Positions 6,127-11,676 of a stretch of 11,676 bases of DNA are shown here, piece by piece. This DNA is from DATGKD01 sp035294855 (lineage in GTDB: Bacteria > Actinomycetota > Acidimicrobiia > Acidimicrobiales > UBA8190), in the NCBI GenBank assembly GCA_035294855.1, contig DATGKD010000174.1, forward strand, positions 1 through 11,676, read 5' to 3'. Each line of letters opens with the position of its first letter. Within the stretch, counting starts at the first letter, position 1. Both the position numbers and the translations under genes were made by a program. The notes beneath the pieces were generated by a model. The model was not told the origin of the DNA, made no database searches, and saw only the letters and a list, made by a program, of their open reading frames with translations.

Positions 6127-6144
6127 GCCCGGCGTGCGCCGGGC
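6127..6144. promoter_or_regulatory. Perfect 18-bp palindrome in the amine oxidase leader
   Basis: GCCCGGCG (6127-6134) and CGCCGGGC (6137-6144) are perfect inverted copies separated by TG. As RNA this gives a 7-bp GC stem with a GUGC tetraloop. It lies just downstream of the predicted transcript start and 8 nt before the Shine-Dalgarno GGGGGA (6152-6157). It could be a repressor site acting as a roadblock or a leader hairpin limiting translation. Confidence 0.5.
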
Positions 6145-6161
6145 ACCGAACGGGGGACGGC

Positions 6162-8117
6162 GTGGCGCAAACGACGACGACGGCAGCAGCCACCGCGAGC
6201 GCCCATCCCCTGGCGCCGTTGTCTGCCGAGGAGATCGCCACCGCGGTGGCCGCCTTCAAGGCGACCGACGCGTTCCACGACGGGGCCCGCTTCGCCTACG
6301 TCGGCCTGGCCGAACCCCCCAAGGACGACGTGCGGACGTACGTGCCCGGCCGGGGCGGCGAGCGGCGGGCTCGACTCGTCGTAGTGCCCGGCCCCGAGGC
6401 GCGTGTCCTGGAGGTCGAGGTGTCGGTGACGACCGGTGAGGTGCGATCGGTGACCGAGGTCGCCGATGCCCGTCCCGGGCTCCTGTTCGAGGAGTCGCTC
6501 ACCGCCATCCTGGTGCTCAAGGAGGACCCGGGCTGGCAGGCGGCCATGCGCAAGCGCGGCATCGAGGACCTCGACAGTGTGCAGATCGACCCGTGGCCGG
6601 CGGGGTCTTTCGGCCTCGACCACGAGCACGACCGCCGGATCTGCCGCTGCCTCTGCTACGTGCGGACCGACGAAGCCGACAACGGCTACGCCCGCCCGGT
6701 GGAAGGCGTCATCGGCTTCGTCGACATGGGGCGCGGCACCGTCCTCGAGGTGGTCGACACCGGGGTCGTGCCCCTGCCGCCCGAGCCCGGCAGTTACTAC
6801 CCCGAGGACGTGGGCCCGCTGCGCACCGACCTGCGGCCGCTCGAGATCGTCCAACCCGAGGGCCCGAGCTTCGCCGTGCAGGGCGACCTGGTGCGTTGGC
6901 AGCGGTGGTCCCTGCGGGTGTCGATGGATCCCATCGAGGGGCTCGTCCTGCGCCAGATCGGCTACGAGGACGAAGGGCGTGTGCGGCCGCTCGTCTACCG
7001 GGCGTCGGTGAGCGAGATGGTCGTCCCCTACGGCGACCCGGGGCCGATGCACGGCTGGAAGAACGCGTTCGACGTGGGCGAGTGGGGGCTCGGGCGGCTG
7101 GCGAACTCGCTCGAGCTCGGCTGCGACTGCCTGGGCACGATCCACTACCTCGACGCCGTCTTCTGCAACGAGCGCGGCCAGCCGTACACGGTGAAGAACG
7201 TCGTCTGCATCCACGAGGAGGACTACGGCATCCTGTGGAAGCATCACGACGGCCGCTCCGGCCGCACCGAGGTGCGACGATCGCGCCGCCTGGTGGTGAG
7301 CTCGATCGCCACCGTCGGCAACTACGACTACGGCTTCTACTGGTACTTCTACCTGGACGGCACCATCCAGCTCGAGGTCAAGCTGACCGGCATCCTGTCG
7401 ACGATGGCGGTGGAGCCCGGTGACCGGCCGCGCTTCGCCCGCCTGGTCGCCCCGCAACTGGCCGCACCTCTGCACCAGCACCTGTTCAACGTGCGCCTCG
7501 ACGTGGAGGTGGACGGGGACTCCAACACCGTCGTGGAATCGGACGTCGTGTCGGCGCCGGCCGGGCCCGACAATCCCTGGGCGAACGCGTTCGAAGCGGT
7601 GGAGACCCCGCTGCGTTCCGAGCTCGAGGCCCGCCGCGTGGTCGACCCGGCGAAGAGCCGGGTCTGGAAGGTCGTGAACCCGCGCGTCACGAACCGACTC
7701 GGACAACCGGTCGGCTACAAACTGGTGCCTGGTTCAACGCCCACGCTGCTCGCCGACGCCAGCTCGAGCGTGGCCCGCCGGGCCGGGTTCGCCACCCGCA
7801 ACCTGTGGGTCACCCGTTACTCGCCCGACGAGCGGCGCGCCGCGGGCGACCACCCGAACCAGCACGCCGGGGGCGACGGGCTGCCGCGTTGGAGCGCGCG
7901 GGATCGCGCGCTCGTCGACACCGACGTCGTCGTCTGGTACACGTTCGGTGTCTCCCACGTCCCACGGCCCGAGGACTGGCCCGTGATGCCCGTGGAGTAC
8001 GCCGGCTTCAGCCTCGTGCCGGTGGGATTCTTCACCCGCAACCCGGCCTTGGACGTGCCGCCGCCGTCGTGCCACCCAGTCGGCGACGGATCGGGGGCCG
8101 AGCCCGTCGGGCCGTGA
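6162..8117 (+). CDS. Copper/topaquinone-containing primary amine oxidase
   Basis: A 651-residue enzyme that oxidises primary amines to aldehydes with release of ammonia and hydrogen peroxide. Order: N2-like domain (about 18-100), N3-like domain (about 105-205), large catalytic beta domain (about 230-640). The topaquinone precursor is Y388 in GNYDYGFYW. The catalytic base is D304 in NAFDVGEWGLG, 84 residues earlier, the same gap as I recall in Arthrobacter globiformis phenylethylamine oxidase (D298/Y382). Copper ligands are H438 and H440 in PLHQHLF and H599 in GVSHVPR. There is no signal peptide, so it is probably cytoplasmic, as in Arthrobacter. GTG 6162 has a Shine-Dalgarno GGGGGA at 6152-6157 and fits the family N-terminus. 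The open frame back to 5886 is not coding. The substrate (phenylethylamine, histamine, tyramine or an aliphatic amine) cannot be decided. Its stop overlaps a possible GTG of the next gene. Confidence 0.95.
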   Translation: MAQTTTTAAATASAHPLAPLSAEEIATAVAAFKATDAFHDGARFAYVGLAEPPKDDVRTYVPGRGGERRARLVVVPGPEARVLEVEVSVTTGEVRSVTEVADARPGLLFEESLTAILVLKEDPGWQAAMRKRGIEDLDSVQIDPWPAGSFGLDHEHDRRICRCLCYVRTDEADNGYARPVEGVIGFVDMGRGTVLEVVDTGVVPLPPEPGSYYPEDVGPLRTDLRPLEIVQPEGPSFAVQGDLVRWQRWSLRVSMDPIEGLVLRQIGYEDEGRVRPLVYRASVSEMVVPYGDPGPMHGWKNAFDVGEWGLGRLANSLELGCDCLGTIHYLDAVFCNERGQPYTVKNVVCIHEEDYGILWKHHDGRSGRTEVRRSRRLVVSSIATVGNYDYGFYWYFYLDGTIQLEVKLTGILSTMAVEPGDRPRFARLVAPQLAAPLHQHLFNVRLDVEVDGDSNTVVESDVVSAPAGPDNPWANAFEAVETPLRSELEARRVVDPAKSRVWKVVNPRVTNRLGQPVGYKLVPGSTPTLLADASSSVARRAGFATRNLWVTRYSPDERRAAGDHPNQHAGGDGLPRWSARDRALVDTDVVVWYTFGVSHVPRPEDWPVMPVEYAGFSLVPVGFFTRNPALDVPPPSCHPVGDGSGAEPVGP

Positions 8118-8119
8118 CC

Positions 8120-8833
8120 ATGCGCGCCCCGCGGCGTCGCGTGCTCATCGTGGCGCCGATGCGGATGGAGCTCCGCCCGGTCGTGCGAGCCCTCGGCGCC
8201 CGCCGCTCCGCGGAGCGGGGCGTGACCGTGCAGCTGGCGTGGGTGGGCGACGTGTCGGTCGTCGCGGCGCCCATCGGCGTGGGGCCGACGATCGCCGCTC
8301 GGAACACCATCCAGCTCCTCGACGCGCAGGCGCCCGACTTCGTGCTCGTGAGCGGGATCGCCGGTGGCCTCGACCCTCAGACCGCCATCGGCACCGTGCT
8401 CGTTCCCGAGACCGTCATCGACCGCGGGTCAGGCCGGCGGTTCCACCCGGAGCCGATCCCCGGGGTCGAGCCGGCCGGCGTCATCGCCACGTCGCACGAG
8501 CTCATCACCGACGACGCGCGGCTGGATGCCCTGCGCGCCGATGGGGTCGTGGCCGTCGACATGGAGACCGCCGCGGTGGCCGAGGTGTGCACCGAGCGGT
8601 CGTTGCCGTGGTCGGCCTTCCGCGCGGTCAGCGACCGCCCGAGCGACGGGCTGGTGGACCAGGCGATCTTCGCCATGCTGCAACCCGACGGCCGCTCGAG
8701 CGGATGGAGGGCGGCGCGCTTCGTGGTGACCCACCCGAGGCGCCTTCCGCATCTCGTGCGCCTGGGCCGCGATTCCTCGCTCGGGGCGCGGCGCGCCGCG
8801 CAGGCTGCGGTCGCGGCGTGCGCTCGGCTCTGA
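8120..8833 (+). CDS. Phosphorylase-superfamily nucleosidase (MTA/SAH nucleosidase-like)
   Basis: A 237-residue enzyme of the purine nucleoside phosphorylase/MTA-SAH nucleosidase fold, expected to cleave the N-glycosidic bond of an adenosine-type nucleoside. Landmarks: E17 in APMRMELRPV (position of the MTAN base-side glutamate), SGIAGGLDP (78-86), the ribose-binding VDMETAAVAEV with E149, and AVSDRPSD with the catalytic-type D172. The C-terminal tail, HPRRLPHLVRLGRDSS, resembles the hopanoid-pathway phosphorylase HpnG, so an adenosylhopane-type substrate is an alternative to 5'-methylthioadenosine or S-adenosylhomocysteine. ATG 8120 follows the amine oxidase stop by 2 nt. GTG 8114 is in frame and would overlap that stop as GTGA. 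No separate ribosome binding site is evident, so it is probably translated by coupling with the amine oxidase. Confidence 0.8.
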   Translation: MRAPRRRVLIVAPMRMELRPVVRALGARRSAERGVTVQLAWVGDVSVVAAPIGVGPTIAARNTIQLLDAQAPDFVLVSGIAGGLDPQTAIGTVLVPETVIDRGSGRRFHPEPIPGVEPAGVIATSHELITDDARLDALRADGVVAVDMETAAVAEVCTERSLPWSAFRAVSDRPSDGLVDQAIFAMLQPDGRSSGWRAARFVVTHPRRLPHLVRLGRDSSLGARRAAQAAVAACARL

Positions 8834-8840
8834 CACGTGA

Positions 8841-8860
8841 CGGCGATTCGCTGATCGCCG
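8841..8860. terminator. Hairpin between convergent genes, possible bidirectional terminator
   Basis: CGGCGAT (8841-8847) and ATCGCCG (8854-8860) form a perfect 7-bp stem with a 6-nt loop. It fills the 45-bp gap between the ends of the nucleosidase gene (8833) and the membrane protein gene (8879). There is no T-tract on either side, which is common for actinobacterial terminators but makes the call less certain. Confidence 0.45.
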
Positions 8861-8878
8861 GGTCGGACGGGCCGGCGG

Positions 8879-9340
8879 TCAGCGCCGCCCGAGGGGACGC
8901 CGCGGCCGCTGGTCGCGTTCGAGCCACAGCGCGTAGAGGGCGGTGAGGACGACGATGCTCTCCACGAACAGCGCGGCCACACCCAACTGGTCTCCCCAAT
9001 TGCCGACGTCGGCGTGGTCGAAGGGAAGCCCCACCGTGCGCGTGAGGATGTACGTCACGAACGGCGCGGTACCGATGGTGGCCACGACCATCCACCGCAA
9101 CCACGAGGTGGCGTGCAGGAAAGCCACCGCGGCAGCGAGGCAGGTGACGACGAGGGCGATGTAGAGCATCCCCTGCATGGGTGCGGGCCCGATCGTGCCG
9201 GGAAGGTCGAGAAGGTGGATGAGCGCGATGCCCAACAGCCCGAACACGGTCACCGAACGAAGGACGCCGCGCGGGTCGTACGACGTGCGGGCGACGGGGA
9301 CTGCGGTGCGGTTGGCCAACATGGTCGAAGCGATGTTCAC
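8879..9340 (-). CDS. Conserved-type four-helix membrane protein of unknown function
   Basis: A 153-residue integral membrane protein. Four hydrophobic helices are visible at about 29-47 (FGLLGIALIHLLDLPG), 56-76, 81-100 (MVVATIGTAPFVTYILT) and 118-140 (GVAALFVESIVVLTALYALW). A polar loop RTVGLPFDHADVGNW (101-115) lies before the last helix, and the tail is arginine-rich. The IHLLDLPG end of helix 1 and the RTVGLP...GNW loop resemble a group of uncharacterised actinobacterial membrane proteins I have seen. No enzymatic motif is present. GTG 9340 was chosen because GAGGTG (9350-9345) is a good Shine-Dalgarno. ATG 9322 has none, and the frame extending to 9466 adds only Arg/His-rich residues. 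It is separated from the upstream nuclease operon by a hairpin and 156 bp, so it is probably a separate unit. Confidence 0.75.
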   Translation of the reverse strand: MNIASTMLANRTAVPVARTSYDPRGVLRSVTVFGLLGIALIHLLDLPGTIGPAPMQGMLYIALVVTCLAAAVAFLHATSWLRWMVVATIGTAPFVTYILTRTVGLPFDHADVGNWGDQLGVAALFVESIVVLTALYALWLERDQRPRRPLGRR

Positions 9341-9465
9341 GGGACACCTCGTCGAGATCTGGGACCGATGCATGTGGGCGCGCGCGAACGACGCGACCGT
9401 GTGATCGCCCGAGCACACGCCGCGCACCCGGGCCGTCCTGCGTGGCCGGCGCCCCCCGCCGACCA

Positions 9466-9490
9466 CGCCTCACTACGGATCAGCGAGGCG
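9466..9490 (-). terminator. Hairpin at the end of the nuclease operon
   Basis: CGCCTCACT (9466-9474) and AGCGAGGCG (9482-9490) flank a 7-nt loop. In minus-strand RNA all nine positions pair, one of them G-U, whereas plus-strand RNA would have an A-C mismatch there. It begins 6 nt after the stop codon of the 9497-10462 gene on the minus strand. No U-tract follows. The strand bias and position support a terminator for the two-gene operon. Confidence 0.5.
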
Positions 9491-9496
9491 CCGTGT

Positions 9497-10462
9497 TCAC
9501 GTGTCGCGAGGCTTGTGGCCGCCTGCTCCTCGCCTGGGCCGTGGCGCGCCCGAGGCCGACTCGAGCCGGGCGTCGACCAGGGTGGCGGCGGCGGCCAGCA
9601 CCGAGTCGGCAACCTGCCGCAATATCGGGATGTCGACGGGCAGGACGCGGATCTGGCCACTCGCCGGCCAGATCCCCACCACGCGACCCGGTACCGCGCG
9701 CTCACCTCGGGCCAGCAAGGACACGAGCGCGGGGAAGCCGAGGCGGGTACGCCAGTAGGTGTCAGACCATCCGTGAGCCACGACGGCGAATGCCGTCGTG
9801 CCGTCGAGTTGCGCCCGCACCTCGACGCGTCCTTGCAGCGCGAGACGACCACCGGCCGTTCGCCACCAGTCGTCACGTCCGCCGATCACCGGCGGCCGAT
9901 CGAAGCGATCCCATTCGAAGGCGCTGAAGAGCTGCGTCGCCCACGTCACCGCTTCAGCAGCCACGGCGGCGCGTCCGCCGGACGGCAATTGGAGGTACCA
10001 CGCCGCCCACCACGGCGGCCCGTTCGGATCGGGTGCCTGTTGGCGCGTGGCGTCGTCGGCCGCGGCAGCGAGCACCTCCGCCACGGCCGATGCAGGGGAG
10101 CGCGACCACCCGCGCACACAGCGGCTGACGGCCGCGATCCCGACGGCCCGGCGGCAGATACGCGGGGAGGGTACAAACGAGTCGTCAGCGGACACGCTGC
10201 TGTGTTCTGGGTGGCGGAGCGCAGACAAGAGCCGCCACGCGTCGATGCTGAGCCCGGGACCTGGAGGCAGTTCAGCGGCGAGGGCGGCGAGCTCGCCGCG
10301 CAGCCATCCCGCCAGCGCAGTCGCGCCGTCGAGCGCCCGCTCGGGCGGAAGGGCCAGCAGCGCCTCGGTGACCGACGCCGAGCGGGGCAAGGTCACCGCG
10401 AGCCCGCACCCCGCGTCCGGGGCTGGCCGGGTGACGACGTGCACGTTCATCGCACCGGTCAC
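9497..10462 (-). CDS. Uncharacterised protein with a degenerate PD-(D/E)XK-like C-terminal half
   Basis: A 321-residue protein with no clear family. The N-terminal two-thirds is Ala-rich and helical (for example DGATALAGWLRGELAALAAEL at about 45-65). The C-terminal part (about 204-300) runs GGRLALQGRVEVRAQLDG, AFAVVAHGWSD, RTRLGFPALVSLLARGE, RVVGIWPASG, then a helix ending in AATLVDARL. This order mirrors the nuclease core of the gene just upstream, but the catalytic positions are changed: the motif II aspartate aligns with E213 and the E-V-K triplet with V-A-H (228-230). A non-catalytic partner of that nuclease is the natural guess, made by eye. GTG 10462 is 4 nt after the nuclease stop and has AGGG (10473-10470) as ribosome binding site. 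ATG 10450 is an alternative. Confidence 0.7.
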   Translation of the reverse strand: MTGAMNVHVVTRPAPDAGCGLAVTLPRSASVTEALLALPPERALDGATALAGWLRGELAALAAELPPGPGLSIDAWRLLSALRHPEHSSVSADDSFVPSPRICRRAVGIAAVSRCVRGWSRSPASAVAEVLAAAADDATRQQAPDPNGPPWWAAWYLQLPSGGRAAVAAEAVTWATQLFSAFEWDRFDRPPVIGGRDDWWRTAGGRLALQGRVEVRAQLDGTTAFAVVAHGWSDTYWRTRLGFPALVSLLARGERAVPGRVVGIWPASGQIRVLPVDIPILRQVADSVLAAAATLVDARLESASGAPRPRRGAGGHKPRDT

Positions 10463-10466
10463 CGCA

Positions 10467-11480
10467 TCACCCTGCGCCACGCACGGACACCGCCGGGGGC
10501 GCCCGGTGCGCGCTCTCTTCGCCGTCCTCGAGCCGACCGCGGCGCGGGATCGATGTCCCCGCCCGGCCCTGACCGGGGAGGCAGCGCGGAAGGCCGACGC
10601 ACCACGCGCACAGCGGGTTGGGCGACGGCACCGGGGCGGCCCCGCCGGCCAGACGGACCAGGCGCACAGTTCCCTCGAGCACGCGTACCAGCACACCGGT
10701 GATGAGGTCCTCGGTGACCGCCTCGTCGTCGATGTCGCCGCTGGCGGTGTAGTACGTCGCCACCTTGAACGGCGGCGCCCCGGTGCGCAGGGTCTCGAGC
10801 AGCGCGTAATAGAGAAGGTCACTGCGGTGTTCGAGCCGTCGGGCGCCCGACTTCACCTCCACCAGGCACACCGATGCGCGCTCGCCGGCGGGTGCGCCGA
10901 GGAGCAGATCGACGACGGCCGTGAGGATCACGCGCCCACCCACCAGGGGGACTTCGATCCTTTCCTGAGTGCGGGGAAGCCATCTGTGGCTGACCAGCGG
11001 CCACCCGGACGCGATCGAGTGTGCATGGTGGGCGACATCAGCGGCGAGCTGCGCGCGTTCGGACGCGTGCAGACCTTCCACGAAGGCCACGACGTCGGCC
11101 TGGTCACCGGCCACGTCGAGCGCAGCCAGCGCGTCGACGAACGGATCGTCGGACCGCCCCACCGTGATCCAGTGCCGGAATGCCGCGTCGACGAGGCTGC
11201 CCCGGGCCAGCTCCATCGTCACCGGACGCGGTCCCTCCTGGGACGCCGCCAGATGGGCCTCGCACACCAGGACCTGGTTGAGCCTCTCCTTGGTCACCCG
11301 GACCGGGCGGTCGTCGGAGAGAGGACCGAGCCGCTCCGCCAGACCGACTTCCAGCCAATCCCGCAGGCCCCCCGCGAGGCCCGGGTCGACCACGGGCCGT
11401 TCGCCGTCACCGCGCAGGCGGTCGAGCACCGAGTCGCCCCGCTGCGAGCGGGCGGGGTCGAGGAGGCGCAGCGGCGGCAC
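10467..11480 (-). CDS. PD-(D/E)XK (RecB/Cas4/AddB-like) nuclease with a four-cysteine iron-sulphur signature
   Basis: A 337-residue predicted metal-dependent DNA nuclease. The catalytic core is at about 174-230: VVD with D191, then CLVEVKSG with E208 and K210, followed by the HRSDLLYYALL helix carrying Y224/Y225. Four cysteines match the Cas4/AddB Fe-S arrangement: C73 in the N-terminal LNQVLVCEAHL helix, and C291, C294 and C300 in CAWCVGLPRC (C-x2-C-x5-C). The N-terminal RVTKERLNQVL stretch fits the segment that precedes the first cysteine in that group. There is no helicase domain and no cas gene nearby, so the role (DNA repair, end processing or defence) is open. A basic, disordered-looking tail follows residue 302. 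GTG 11480 has no clear ribosome binding site. GTG 11429, preceded by GGGG, is an alternative start that loses only 17 residues. Confidence 0.85.
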   Translation of the reverse strand: MPPLRLLDPARSQRGDSVLDRLRGDGERPVVDPGLAGGLRDWLEVGLAERLGPLSDDRPVRVTKERLNQVLVCEAHLAASQEGPRPVTMELARGSLVDAAFRHWITVGRSDDPFVDALAALDVAGDQADVVAFVEGLHASERAQLAADVAHHAHSIASGWPLVSHRWLPRTQERIEVPLVGGRVILTAVVDLLLGAPAGERASVCLVEVKSGARRLEHRSDLLYYALLETLRTGAPPFKVATYYTASGDIDDEAVTEDLITGVLVRVLEGTVRLVRLAGGAAPVPSPNPLCAWCVGLPRCLPGQGRAGTSIPRRGRLEDGEESAHRAPPAVSVRGAG

Positions 11481-11676
11481 GGGTCACAGGATGCCCGAGG
11501 GGTGTGTCACCAGCGGGGACCGCGACCTGCAGCGGCACGGCGCGCAGCCGGCGTCTCGAGGCCGGACAGCCCTGCAGACCGGAAGCCCAGCAGACCTGAA
11601 CGGCCAACAGGGCAGTGGCCACGAGAATTGTCCGCCCGGCTTGCGGAGGGGCCGGGGCGCCCGAACCCGCCCGGGT
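11481..11676. other. Right-edge region with competing partial reading frames
   Basis: No gene can be assigned safely. On the minus strand one frame enters from the right edge and runs to a TGA at about 11486-11484, just before the nuclease start, and would be the 3' end of an upstream gene. A second minus frame reads TILVATALLAVQVCWASG around 11630-11580, like a membrane segment, but continues to 11407 inside the nuclease gene. On the plus strand a frame from ATG 11490 stays open to the edge. Third-position GC does not separate them. A promoter for the nuclease operon may also lie here but none was recognised. Confidence 0.3.

Noticed and set aside
6021..7706. 561-residue minus-strand open frame
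   Set aside because: It is antisense to the amine oxidase, which keeps every catalytic residue. The frame is His/Arg/Val-rich shadow sequence.
7935..7945. Tyrosine in VVWYTFG where Arthrobacter amine oxidase has histidine
   Set aside because: This is not the copper ligand. The ligand H599 lies five residues later and is present, so the enzyme is not predicted to be damaged.
9014..10702. 562-residue plus-strand open frame
   Set aside because: It spans the membrane protein gene, a terminator-like hairpin and the nuclease operon in antisense. Its composition is Arg/Gly/Pro shadow.

Overview
The window is GC-rich throughout, with GC-biased third codon positions, GTG starts and several 4-bp ATGA/GTGA gene overlaps. 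It carries actinobacterial gene families: DrrA/DrrB-type ABC exporters with a GbsR/MarR-like regulator, and a copper amine oxidase close to the Arthrobacter type. I read it as chromosomal DNA of an actinomycete, possibly the Acidimicrobiia. That assignment rests on gene content and base composition only. I saw no rRNA, tRNA, CRISPR array, transposase or phage gene.

Left part (1-4901). A partial minus-strand gene runs off the left edge. Diverging from it is a short YdeI/OmpD-associated protein gene (375-641). Five minus-strand genes follow: a GbsR/MarR-like regulator (4851-4339), a DrrA-type ATPase (4342-3386) and a DrrB-type permease (3389-2586), then, after 92 bp, a second ATPase (2493-1591) and a second permease (1594-689). 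Each gene within a block overlaps the next by 4 bp. The regulator promoter carries a 26-bp inverted repeat with 9-bp perfect arms (4876-4901), a likely autoregulatory operator for this two-exporter cluster.

Middle (4902-8860). The 376-bp gap between the regulator and a plus-strand tandem-GNAT acetyltransferase (5228-6061) holds three nested inverted repeats that together draw a three-way junction (5028-5142), a candidate structured RNA. Next come a promoter, a perfect 18-bp palindrome in the leader, a copper/topaquinone amine oxidase with all catalytic and copper-binding residues (6162-8117), and an MTA/SAH-nucleosidase-like phosphorylase-superfamily enzyme that begins at the amine oxidase stop codon (8120-8833). 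A hairpin sits between this gene and the next, which converges on it.

Right part (8879-11676). A minus-strand four-helix membrane protein of unknown function (9340-8879) lies beyond a hairpin that closes a two-gene minus-strand operon. That operon encodes a PD-(D/E)XK nuclease with a four-cysteine, Cas4/AddB-like iron-sulphur signature (11480-10467) and a downstream protein (10462-9497) whose C-terminal half looks like the same nuclease fold with its catalytic residues lost. The last ~200 bp cannot be assigned with confidence.

The points most worth following up are the nuclease/pseudonuclease pair, the three-way-junction element, and the operator-like palindromes in front of the exporter cluster and the amine oxidase.
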